Assembly: GCF_019059575.1 (NCBI RefSeq)
Contig: NW_024881599.1
Coordinates: 124,001 to 188,000 of the forward strand
Source: Amphibalanus amphitrite
Taxonomy: Eukaryota > Arthropoda > Thecostraca > Balanomorpha > Balanidae
Reading direction: 5' to 3'
DNA length: 64,000 nt
Every line of letters starts with the position of its first letter. Within the stretch, counting starts at the first letter, position 1. The position numbers were made by a program, and so were the translations under genes. Positions 11,004 through 21,139 of this stretch are shown here, in pieces. The notes beneath the pieces were generated by a model. The model made no database searches. It was given only the letters and a program-made list of their open reading frames with translations, and was not told where the DNA came from.

Positions 11004-11801
11004 GTGATTATGTCTGACGTAGAAGAGGGCAGTGGTGCACCGGTAGCTGGTACCAATACCATGGAACCAGAGTTTCCTGCGCCTGCATTCGATCTGCGGG
11101 CAATACCGGAGTTCGACGGCAGCGGTGACGTCGTCAGATGGCTGGAGCAGGCGACACAGCTGTGTGCCCTGCGTCGTGTGTCACTGGCCGCTGTCATACC
11201 CACACGCCTGAGGGACCAGGCGTACGAGGTGTGGGCCACCCTCTCCTCCACCGAGCAGCGGGATGCTGCAATCGTCCGCCAAAAACTGCATCGTGCATTT
11301 GCATTGGGACCCGACGCGGCTATGTATGAGCTGTATCACCGACGTCTACAACCGGGCGAGTCTGTGGATGCCTACCTGGGATCAGTCAAGCGGCTGATAT
11401 CCCTCATAGGTTCAGTGTCCAACGAAGTGATGACGACGCACTTCCTGCAAGGTCTGCCGCCGGAGGTGCGGCTAACAGTACGTAACAGTGCTGGAGATGA
11501 AACTCTCTCCTTGGAGGGAGCCGTCGCCGTCGCTAGGTCAACGTTGGCGATGGCGGCCAGGGAGAGAGCGACTGCATCGGTGGCTGTCGTCCAGCCGCCG
11601 CCATCATATGTACAGCAGCAGCGGGGAGCCAGAGGGACGGGTCGCCGTCCACCACTGCGGTGTTGGACCTGTAACCAGGTAGGCCACATCGCCCGGCTCT
11701 GCCCAAACGGGCACGGCGACGGCGCTACATCAGCGCCACGGGCTCCGCCGTCGCCAGCTGCCGCAGTGACCCAAGAGCCCCCATCATCGACATCAATGTA
11801 A
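11004..11801 (+). CDS. Ty3-type element Gag
   Basis: A 265-aa open frame starting 30 nt after the 5' LTR. The middle section, with FLQGLPPEVRL, resembles retrotransposon capsid proteins (DUF/UBN2-like). Near the C-terminus there is one CCHC zinc knuckle, CWTCNQVGHIARLC (about residues 222-235), a nucleic-acid-binding motif of nucleocapsid. The protein would form the intracellular virus-like particle. Pol follows in the -1 frame, and the protease motif of Pol is readable without a start codon of its own, so -1 frameshifting near 11760-11800 is the likely expression route. No degenerate stops are present. Confidence 0.88.
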   Translation: MIMSDVEEGSGAPVAGTNTMEPEFPAPAFDLRAIPEFDGSGDVVRWLEQATQLCALRRVSLAAVIPTRLRDQAYEVWATLSSTEQRDAAIVRQKLHRAFALGPDAAMYELYHRRLQPGESVDAYLGSVKRLISLIGSVSNEVMTTHFLQGLPPEVRLTVRNSAGDETLSLEGAVAVARSTLAMAARERATASVAVVQPPPSYVQQQRGARGTGRRPPLRCWTCNQVGHIARLCPNGHGDGATSAPRAPPSPAAAVTQEPPSSTSM

Positions 11802-11804
11802 ATG

Positions 11805-14800
11805 GGCGCAAGTGCCGAGCACTCGTCGACACAGGGTGCAGCGAGACAGTGGTGTGGAAGGGCATGGTGTCCTGCTGGGAGCGGAGTGACGCCAGCTTGG
11901 TCGCTGTCAACGACAGCCCGGTGCTGTGCTGTGGGCGGGCTGTGGTCAGCCTTGGAGTGCGCGGGGCGACAGTGAGTGTGCGGGCGGTCGTCGTACCGGC
12001 CCGGTTGCTGGGCGTAGACGTGTTGCTGGGCATGACCGGCATTGACGCCCTGCAGGGCGTGAGTGTAAGTGGAGGATCCGTTCGCTTCGGGAGCGACAAC
12101 CCAGTTGCGAGCGTCGACACGGCTGCTGTGGTGCAGCGTGAGGCCCCGCCGGAGCGGGAGGTGTGTCGAGCGGTCGACACGGCTGCTGTGGTGCAGCGTG
12201 AGGCCCCGCCGGAGCGGGAGGTGTGTCGAGCGGTTGACACGGCTGCTGTGGTGCAGCGTGAGGTCCCGCCGGAGCGGGAGGTGTGTCGAGCGGTCGACAC
12301 GGCTACTGTGGTGCAGCGTGAGGCCCCGCCGGAGCGGGAGGTGTGTCGTGCGGTCGACACGGCTGCTGTGGTGCAGCGTGAGGTCCCGCCGGAGCGGGAG
12401 GTGTGTCGAGCGGTCGACACGGAGCCGGAGCTAAGGATTGACGAGACTGACTTCACGGCTGTGTTCGATGATGTGTGGACAGTCCGTTGGAAATGGGCCG
12501 GTGGCGTGGCTCCGCCCCCGCTTGGAAACTCGATAGCTCAGTACGGTGTGCCGAGTTGTGCGCGTGAAAAATTCGATGCAGAGCTGGCGCTGTGGATTAG
12601 TGAGGGCTGGCTGCGCGAATACGATGAGACGATGTACGGTCCCGCACAGGGATTGATCCCGTTGATGGTGGTTACTCAGGCAGCGAAGGACAAGGTGCGG
12701 CCGGTGTTAGATTATCGGGAACTCAATCAACACCTGACACGTCACACAGCCGACGCTGACGTCTGCGTGGAAGAGCTGCGAAGGTGGCGACGTCACGGAC
12801 GCCGGGTCGCTGTCCTGGATCTGAAGAAAGCTTTTCTTCAGCTTCGTGTGGACCCGGCCCTGTGGCCGTACCAGACAGTCATCGTGCAAGGGCGGCGGTA
12901 CTGCCTGACCAGGGTCGGCTTTGGGCTCAGTATCGCGCCTCTGATCATGAAGGCTGTGGTCAGGAAGGTGCTCGCACAGAGCCCCGGGTTGGCAGAGGCA
13001 GTGCTGCCTTACGCCGATGATCTGCTGGTCAACGAAGCGGTGGTCTCGGCTGATGAGGTTGCCGAGCACTTCGCTCGATTCGGGCTCACATGCAAGCCGC
13101 CGGAGCGGGTCGCGACCGGTGCACGTATGCTGGGCCTTCGTGTCGCCGAGAGCGACGGGCCGGCACTCCAGTGGAGTAGGGACGGGGAGTCACCAACGCA
13201 GGCTCCACCCGTGCTAACGCGGCGATCTGTCTTCGCGTGGGCCGGCCAGCTGACATCTCATGTGCCGGTCGCAGGCTGGCTGCGGCCGGCCGCTGCATGG
13301 ATGAAGCGGACTGCCAACCGCCTCAGCCCGGACTGGGACACTCCGATCGTCAGCGAGGAACTACAACGTGAGGTGGATGAGGTGTCACGGCGGTTTCGAG
13401 CATGTGACCCGGCACGCGGCCAGTGGTGTGTGACAGGGACGAGCGTCGTGGTGTGGACCGACGCCAGCTCCATCGCCCGCGGTGTCGTGCTCACTGACCC
13501 TGACACGGGCGCCATCATCGAGGACGCGTCCTGGCTGCGTGCCGAATCGGAGAGGGACGTGCACATCAATATCTCAGAACTGGATGCCGCTCTCAACGGT
13601 GTCAACCTGGCGGTAGCATGGGGCTTCCGTCGCCTGACGCTCCGGACAGACTCGGTGACGGTGCACCGCTGGCTGAGTGACGCGCTGTCGGGTAAGGCAA
13701 GGCTGCGAACCAAGGCGCAGTCCGAAATGCTTATCCGACGGCGCGTGGCTGTTTTCCGTCAGCTCGTCATCGAGTACGAACTGGAGGTCACTATCGAGCT
13801 GGTCGCGTCAGCGGTCAACCGTGCTGATGAGGTGACGCGGGTGCCCAACGCCTGGCTGCAGACTGCCGACCAGCCAACCACTGATTCGTCCAAAGCACAA
13901 CCGGTGGCTGTCGCTGCCATCACAAGTGCCTCAGCGAGTGACATCCGCACCATCCACGAAAACATCGGTCACCAAGGAGTGAGGAGAACGTTGTGGTACG
14001 CCCGACGTGAGCTGGGGGTGAGGCGGGTGTCAAAACCAGCTGTGCGAGACGTGGTCAGACGATGCCAGACGTGTGCCTCGATTGACCCGGCGCCGGAGCG
14101 CTGGCCCGGTGGGTCACTCGGAACAGAACGCACGTGGGATCGCCTGGCCATGGATGTCACCCACGTGCACGGCCACCCATACCTGACGCTGGTGGACTGC
14201 GGGCCGTCGAGGTACGCCATATGGCGACGGCTTCGCCGGGCAGGAGCTCTGGAGATTGTGAGTGAGCTGGAGAACGTGTTTCTAGAGCGTGGAGCCCCGG
14301 CGGAAATACTCACGGACAATGCGACAGAGTTCCGTGGCCGGGTCATGTTAGCGTTCGCGGCTCGCTGGGACGTATCCATCCGGTTCCGCGCTGCCTACGA
14401 GCCCGGCGGGAACGGCATCGTCGAGCGCCATCATCGTACCATCAAAGTGATGGTGGCCCGGCAGTCCTGCTCCGTTGCTGAAGCAGTCCATCGATACAAC
14501 GTGACACCGAAGGATGGCAGTGACCCGGCCACAGCTCCAATCAACGGGGTGCTTCGACACCCTGGCCGAGACGTTGACGTGACGCCCCGCAGAACCTCAG
14601 ACGAGCCTGGTGACGCCCTGCCGCTGAAGAAACCCGGTGTATACCAGGTAGGGGACAAGGTGTGGGTTCGGCGGCGGGGCGACCGATGTTTTGTAAAGTC
14701 AGACGAGGGTATTGTGACAGGCGTCGTTTCGGCCCAGACAATCGAAGTCGATAATGTCCCACGACATGTGCGAAACCTCCGACATCGGTTGACCGTCCCT

Positions 14801-15094
14801 GAATGTCCGAGGCCAGGGGCTCTGCGAGCGCCAACGGTGGAGTGGTCTGATGACAGCGAGTGTGATGGCGTGTGTGTGTCGCCAGCTCCGAGTGATGTGA
14901 CGGAGTCGGACACGCGGCCGCCCAGCGTCGCTCAGTCCCCGAACCCCGATCCACCGACCGGGTCCGATGTGTCCGCAGACGAGAGTGAAACGTTCGTGCC
15001 TGCGACGCTGCGGCGTGGTACGCGTGTTCGAAGAGAGCCGGAAAGATATGGCGATGGTGTGCCAGAGGATGTAGTTGATGCGTTGATTGAATGA
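11805..15094 (+). CDS. Ty3-type element Pol (PR-RT-RH-IN)
   Basis: The open frame runs without stops to 15094 and has no ATG at its beginning, in the -1 frame relative to Gag. The aspartic protease motif LVDTGCSET is at 11822-11848, with DTG at 11828-11836. Five in-frame 20-aa repeats follow (12116-12420), then the reverse transcriptase with catalytic YADD at 13010-13021. RNase H begins near VVWTDASS. The integrase has an H/C zinc-binding module (HENIGHQG... CQTCAS), the catalytic DVTH, LTDNATEF and NGIVERHH segments, and a C-terminal tail. All catalytic signatures look intact, so this copy could be active. The start given is the approximate beginning of the protease reading; the true start depends on frameshifting. 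Confidence 0.88.
12116..12420 (+). repeat. five 60-bp in-frame repeats in Pol
   Basis: There are five tandem 60-bp units of the type GACACGGCTGCTGTGGTGCA..., each encoding VDTAAVVQRE followed by a Pro/Glu/Arg-rich half. They lie between protease and RT. Units differ by only a few bases (Ala/Val and Ala/Thr swaps), so expansion is recent. The frame is preserved. Confidence 0.92.
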
Positions 15095-15139
15095 CATGTA
15101 ACATGTAGAGTAATGTGGTTCTTCAGAACCAGGGGGTGA

Positions 15140-15496
15140 TGTAGCGTGACGCAAGGATGAATGTGAGCCGTATAAGTGTGAGTCAGCTTCAGCGTCGAGC
15201 TGTGAACCGGTGACCCAGCGTTGGTCATAGCCGCCGGCATCTGATGCCGGCAGGGCCGAGTTACACCCTGCAAGTAGCTGGGCCGGGCATGACGTATGGG
15301 AGCATGATTGGCTGGTTATGATGTGAGATATATGACGTATGACAGCGCGATTGGTTGGTGATGATGTGAGATGTGTGTCTGCGAGCTGTGGATGTGCCAG
15401 GAGGGGGATTGTGAGTTTAGTTGGCTGGAAGGTGTAGAGGAGAGCAGAATAGATCTTCTTCTTGTGCTGGACGGTGACTTTTAAGTCAGTACGACA
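15140..15496 (+). repeat. 3' LTR of Ty3-type element
   Basis: 357 bp, matching the 5' LTR at 10618-10974. It is preceded by the polypurine tract AGGGGGTGA and followed by the target duplication AGGGT. Confidence 0.93.
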
Positions 15497-15655
15497 AGGG
15501 TCATGAAATTTTCAGGGTACCTAGGTGTAAAATTGATCGATGCGAGGGTACTGAAAGTTTCGCCGCGATCGGCCGCTTTTTACGCGAGTTATTCGCGAAA
15601 AAAACCTTAAGGGGGTTGCATTAACCCCCCCCCCTGTGCCGGTGAGGGGGGTTAA
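15497..15655. mobile_element. TTAA element 3, right part
   Basis: This is the continuation of the element that starts at 9856. It ends in a C-run/G-run hairpin and CCTGTGCCGGTGAGGGGGGT followed by TAA. The end is complementary to the left terminus CCCTCGCCGGCACAGG. Confidence 0.75.
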
Positions 15656-16054
15656 GATCCGAGCAAAGGGAACAACAAAACATAAAAACGATCCCAACGC
15701 TCTTCCGTTAGTGTTGATTCCTGATTCAGCGCGGGTGAAGAATAAAATAGCAATGTTAGAGTGAGTTTGCGAAATTTGTGGATCCGCGGATTTCCTAGGG
15801 AATCCGCGAAGTCCCTAGTGGCTCCGCGGATGAACATCAAGTCTAGTATATTCGCGGATAAACGGGCGGGGATCCGCGGATGAACAAGACTCTTCAGGAT
15901 AACCGCGAACTCCCTGAAGAGTTGACGAGATCCGCGAACCACCCGGGGAATCCGCGGAGTAACGATTCATTCTAGTGAGTTTGCGAAGTTCCTATGCGTT
16001 TCATACAGCTATCTAGACTAGAATGCATGGGATATTGGGTAGATCATCTGCGAC

Positions 16055-17429
16055 TTAACCCGCGCCCCGTTGGGGTCTGCCGAGCATCCCCCCCCCCTAA
16101 GATCTCGAGAACCACGTAACAAAGCGACAAGCCGCAAACGGTGTTGGATAGCCGCAGCGGGGAACTACCATGTGACCCAATTTCATTGACCTAGGTCAAA
16201 GCGATAACGTCACAGGTCAGGTCAAATGTCGAATTTTCACCGTTTACAGGCATTTCAAGAAATGTGTTGTGCTTGTAAAATCGAGTAAAATGCATGTCAC
16301 TGAAAATCAACGATGGAAAATTGTTCTTCAAACACATATTTTGCTAGTTGAGGTCACTGATGCCAGGTCAGGTCACAGAGGGTCACAATATGAAAATAGC
16401 ATGTGATGCATGTTTTATGGTCAATTTTACATGACAAATGCGATTATTTGGGTAAGGCAGCCTTTGGGGCCAGTTTAGGTTATGCTCTGGTGAAGGTCAG
16501 GTCAAGGTCAGGTCAAATTAGCTAAAATTTCAAAGTTGATATTTTTGCGCGGGTTAATAGGTACGTTTTGGGTTCTCGTATCGGAGTTCAGCATTGCCCC
16601 TCCAGTCCAAATGTTCCCCAGAATAGATATACTGTGGCGCCGGGCTGGAGCGGCTGTAGGCGCGGTGCTGACCGGTCGGGTCAGGTCGGCTGTGGCAAAA
16701 GGGCAAGTTGTGGGAGGGGGCAACTGCCCCACCAACTGTGCAGCCCTCTGCAAACTGCGTGGTAGGTATTCTTTTTTCGACAAAACTGAGAATACCTAAC
16801 GCGAATACTATGCTATCGGTCACTCGGAAATCGTGACAGCAAGACGCATGAGACTCCGCACGTTAGATTGACATTATCATCGTGCTCATTTTACATCCAA
16901 TTTGGCAACGAAACCCAAAAGTTTATATTTGCCCCCCAAAAAAACTTTTGCATTTTATTGCCACACAAGGCATATACTTTGCTTAGTGATAGACCCAATC
17001 GAAGGAGTGGAGCATGGCTCATCTATTTGCAGTGAGTTCCGCCTTTGAGTAATTATCGGTTTTGTCCAAAAAAGAATACCTACCACGCAGTCTGCTGAGG
17101 GCTGTACAGGAAGCTCCGCCTCTGAGGAAGAGTGAGCATTACTGTTATTCATAGTTCATACACACTTGCATACATTCACATGATCGCTCAGATGCCTTTC
17201 CAGCTTTCCATTCAATATTCATGGTTGGGAGAAAAGTAAGCAGACTGGTCGCAGAAGTTCAACCACGCCAAAAATGGCTTACCGTCTATTATTTAATTGT
17301 ATATTGATATTTGCGAGCGATGTCTAAGCGAGATGAAAAAAGTAATTCGCAAACTCACTAGAATGAATCGTTACCTACTTAGCGAATTCCAACAGCAACT
17401 GGGAAAACACCAAGACGGGCGAGGGTTAA
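16055..17429. mobile_element. TTAA element 4, inside the foldback centre
   Basis: It is flanked by TTAA at 16055-16058 and 17426-17429. The left 0.5 kb is the reverse of element 1's right part, with the same G/C-run end and AGGTCA arrays. Homology stops near 16546, where another GGGTTAA appears. The remainder (16558-17425) is different sequence. The structure is therefore probably composite. Confidence 0.55.
16739..17107. repeat. inner inverted repeat
   Basis: GCGTGGTAGGTATTCTTTTTT with CAGCCCTC-type flanks occurs near 16739-16787. It recurs in inverse orientation near 17057-17107. The arms are about 50 bp and separated by about 270 bp. This is probably a nested foldback or MITE. Confidence 0.6.
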
Positions 17430-18044
17430 GTCGCAGACGATCTAACCAATATGCCCTTGCATTCTTGTCATAAGATAGCTGCATGAAACGCATAGGAACT
17501 TCGCAAACTCACTAGAATGAATCGTTACTCAGCGGATTCCCCGGGTGGTTCGCGGATCTCGTCAACTCTTCAGGGAGTTCGCGGTTATCCTGAAGAGTCT
17601 TGTTCATCCGCGGATCCCCGCTCGTTTATCCGCGAATATGTATACTAGACTTGATGTTCATCCGCGGAGCCACTAGGGACTCCGTGGATTCCCTAGGGAC
17701 TCCGCGGATCCACCGATTTCGCAAACTCACTCTAACAGCAACATAGTCCACCTCTCACATGGTATTTAAACTTAGCTTGCATTAGACCCTACCTACTATC
17801 CCATTCTAGCGTCGATTTCTACTCGATTGCAGACCCTAACATGAACGGCGTGCAGCTAATACACAGCTACGATTGGCCTCACTTCAGAAATGATCGGCTG
17901 CCCCATAACAGTCCTTTAAACGGTCAGAATCGATCAGCGACCTAAACGACCCATTATGTGACGATATCTCTCCATTAACAGGTTAGAGCGCCATGTGGTC
18001 AGTTGGTCACCGCAATTCTTTTACGAAGCTAAATGCCACACGGT

Positions 18045-19242
18045 CCCGCGCCGGGCCGGGGGGCATTTGTGTTTGAACACCCCCCCCCCTGCGGTTTTTC
18101 GCAGATATCTCAAAAACGGCGGCGCGGAAGGCCGCCGTTTTTGGCACACCTGTTTGTGCATCTTTTTCGCACATGTTGTGAAAATTTCAGACCCAGGTCG
18201 CCTTAGGTCAGATCACCAGGTCACGCCAAGTGACCTCACCTCAGAAAAAAATAAGAATGCTCGTCATAGCTACACCGATTGATCGATTGCCTTGAAACTT
18301 TCAGCGAATGGTAAGAGCAACATTATCTATAAAGTGTATATCTCGGAATTTTGATATCGGTGACCTAAGGTCAGGTCAATTTTGCGGCCTCTCCATTAGG
18401 TAGGTACATACCTATAAGTCAATGGGAGAAAATTGAAAAGCGTCTGTTTTGCACGAACGCTATTCTAGACACGCTCAAACATCGAGATGTAGGTAAAATT
18501 GACACACTGAACCGGAAAATGGCAACTGTGACCCCTCGTTATGTCTCAGAGGTCATCTCAGGTCACGAACAGAATCTAACAGTTTTTTTCGCTAATAACT
18601 TCTGATAGAGGCGTGCTAGAGCGCTGAAAACGCTTTAGATGTGTTCGGCTCGACGTTGCGGATCGACTGATATGCAACATGACCTTTTCCGGTCAGGTCA
18701 CGACCTTGACCTAAGGTCAAATTTTCAAGTTGACCTTTCAAGGTCAAATTATAATTCATTCGACGCGTCTCGATGAGAGGAACACGATGCTGGCAAAAGT
18801 AATGTCGTGGCTCTTTCGAGTCAAAAGTTATTGCAGAAAAAAACGCTTTTCGTAAAAACGGCTATTTTTGGAGTTTTTGCCCTCTGGAGGCTAAACCGTT
18901 GACCTGAGGTCAAATCTGAGAACATTAATCAGAAAGGTCTGTAAAAGGGCTATCGAATACGCATTTCCGCGGCGCTGTAGCTCTATCGGTTCCCGAGATA
19001 GCCGTTGGCACTTGGCAGTTTCCAAAATGTTGAAATACTCAACATTTTACCTTTGGTGACCCCTGGGGACCTGACCTTTGACCTGACCCAAAAAATGACC
19101 CTAGTGTTTTCGTCCTTATTTTGGACGTTCTTTCGATTGCCGCTTACCGCGTGTCGCTACGTGGCCCAGGAGGAAGGGGGGGGGGGTGTTCAGCCCCCCC
19201 CCCGGCCCGGCGCGGAATCTCAGAGCACCGGCCCGGCGCGGG
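18045..19242. mobile_element. TTAA-family element 5 (decayed target site)
   Basis: The ends are a perfect 15-bp inverted repeat, CCCGCGCCGGGCCGG at 18045-18059 and its complement at 19228-19242. The flanks are now CGGT and TTAG rather than TTAA on both sides. The interior is colinear with the reverse complement of element 2, with the same CGACGCGTCTCG block and AGGTCA arrays. Related sequence with further AGGTCA motifs continues to about 19770. Confidence 0.65.
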
Positions 19243-20095
19243 TTAGAGCATGCAATAATTTTCAGATTCTCCTAGTCGCATGTAGCGCACCTTTAAGTCT
19301 GGGGCTCCGGAGTCGGAGCCGGAGTCAGCGTCGGTCGGAATCGGGAGTTCTTCCCGGAGTCGGAGTCGCAGTTTCGCCAAAATCTTACTGACTCTGACTC
19401 CGGGGTCGGTGTACATACACGTATATAGGTAAGTACATACAGGTTGGATACAGGCTGGGCCAATACGATCCCTTATCGCCGCTTCGAGCCTAATTGAGCT
19501 AGAGCCTCACGGAAAACACGAGCGTTTGCTCCGTTACGAAACGCAGCGACTGGTACCCGATCTTAAGGTTTCAGGTCAACCGGTGACATCTGAGGTCAGG
19601 TCAAGTGCTCCAGGGCACGAGTTCGGTTTTTGGTAAATAACTTCACCAAAAACGGTCGCAGAGCCGCGATTTTAGCACCATTGCATTCTGCTCAGGCTCG
19701 TTGAATATTTTTTGTTTGGGTGAGGCTGCAGCTTTAGACGTTGACCTCACGTCAAGGTCAGGTCAGAAACACTCGGGTCGCGATGCTGGTCACGAAGGTA
19801 TGCCAAATCTCAGCTCTCTAACCGTACTTCTACCCTTCTACCTAGCTTGGGACCGTCGTAGAGTTGAAAAATAGACTGTCTTGCTTGATGGGTGCCGGAT
19901 GCCCTCAAATGGATAGCTTTTTTGGAATTCGGAGGCCCCTGGGGTGGGACCAGTCGCTCTGCCCATCCGCTGGAACGACCCTCAGTCGCCCTGCCCTACC
20001 ACTCTGGATCGTCTCTCCGGAGCCCTGTTCTTCGCTGTTTGACCGACTACCCTCCTCCGTCTTCGTCTTTTTTACAACAAAATTCGTCTTATTTC

Positions 20096-20606
20096 GTTAA
20101 AGGGACTATCCCACCTTTAACATGGGGTTTGAGTTGAGATAGCCAAGTTTGCGGCGAGGTTCAGAAACCACTATCTATCTAGGTTGCAACCCCCGCGGCT
20201 TCTTGGTGTTGAAGAAATTCGTTCCCTTCATTTGAAAATGGGCCTTGTACAAGGCCCTATCTTCAACATGGAGCGACCGTTAGTGTGACGTCACCTCGTT
20301 TAGTCATTCTGATTCAAATGGGTTTGTTCGTTGAAAGATCGCTTAAAACTTGGTCTGAACTTTGTTGTGGTGCCTACAGAGTAAAAAGAATCAGCTTTAT
20401 GACAGTAATGTGGCCTGGGGAAGGAGGTAATTTTGGGCTGTGACGTCACATATTTGAAAGTTTGTGTTTGGAATACCTATGGGAAGCCTAAGATGTTTAA
20501 TGAAAAATAAATGCCAGAACCGTGTTCCTGGTCATCCAATCTATAAAGTCGGGCACAATTTAACTGGTTTTAACAACATTTTAGAAGGTGGGATAGTCCC
20601 TTTAAC
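20096..20606. mobile_element. MITE with AAAGGGACTATCCCACCTT ends
   Basis: GTTAAAGGGACTATCCCACC (20096) and its reverse complement (ending 20606) form terminal inverted repeats of about 22-25 bp around a 0.5 kb AT-rich interior without ORFs. A GGGCCTTGTACAAGGCCC palindrome lies inside. The superfamily was not determined. Confidence 0.7.
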
Positions 20607-20639
20607 AACAGAGCGTCCCTGCGTTCATTTCCTTCATAA

Positions 20640-20900
20640 TGATGGGCTCTGCCCGCGGGGCCGGCCGGCAGCCGCCGCTGCGGGGAACAGCCGGCGTCAC
20701 CGTCCTGTCCCCGCCCGCTGATTGGCTCTCAGTGTCCGCTGTCCTGATTGGCCCTCATTTGGGGACGGCAGGGACGGGGTGGGGAGCGGAGGAGAGGGAG
20801 GCCGACCACACGGCACCGACGGCAAAGGTGTGTGGGTCAGACGGGCCGGGCGGTGGGGCGGTTCAGAACTCCCAGTTTCGCCAGGAAGAGGGACTGGAGC
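20640..20900. promoter_or_regulatory. CpG-rich block with two inverted CCAAT boxes
   Basis: This GC-rich block contains two GATTGG words, at about 20719 and 20746. That could indicate a promoter, but no convincing gene starts next to it on either strand. Overlapping ORFs have low-complexity translations. Confidence 0.25.
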
Positions 20901-21139
20901 GAAACAGAGGCTGTTTTGCTAACGCCAACGGGAGTGTGTGATGAAAATAAGGAAAGGACAGCATATACGAGATATGCCTCGACAACAAACATAACCGAAA
21001 TACAAAGCACACGATTAAAATTTTGGGGACGACTAACACGTGAAAAGGAGCCACTTTCTCGACTTCCCTGCCACACTAGAGTTCATTCAAAACCAGCCCA
21101 CGGCTGCGCCTGCAGCAATGCCACACCACACACCACTGG

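Larger units (their letters stand above)
10618..15496 (+). mobile_element. Ty3/gypsy-type LTR retrotransposon
   Basis: This is a complete LTR element of 4879 bp with TG...CA 357-bp LTRs and a 5-bp target duplication AGGGT (10613-10617 and 15497-15501). Gag and Pol ORFs are open. The domain order protease, RT, RNase H, integrase is that of Ty3/gypsy. The LTRs look essentially identical by eye, so insertion was probably recent. It sits inside TTAA element 3, which dates it after that element. A purine tract (AGGGGGTGA, 15131-15139) abuts the 3' LTR. No TGG-starting primer-binding site is obvious just after the 5' LTR. Confidence 0.92.
15755..17736. mobile_element. foldback element with ~300-bp arms
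   Basis: The left arm (15755-16054, GTTAGAGTGAGTTTGCG...) and right arm (17430-17736, ...CGCAAACTCACTCTAAC) are long inverted repeats. They are rich in CCGCGGA/TCCGCGG and CCTAGGGA words. A candidate 5-bp duplication AGCAA lies at both ends (15749-15753 and 17737-17741), off by one base on the left. The arms meet at TTAA, where another element (16055-17429) has inserted. No ORF. Confidence 0.75.

Noticed and set aside
11725-12456. 243-aa minus-strand ORF with STARHTSRSGG repeats
   Set aside because: It is the antisense shadow of the 60-bp repeats in the Ty3-type pol; the plus-strand frame has catalytic motifs.
20639-20941. GC-rich ORF of 100 aa on the plus strand
   Set aside because: The translation is low complexity, with no domain and no supporting splice or polyadenylation context; GC-rich DNA gives such ORFs by chance.
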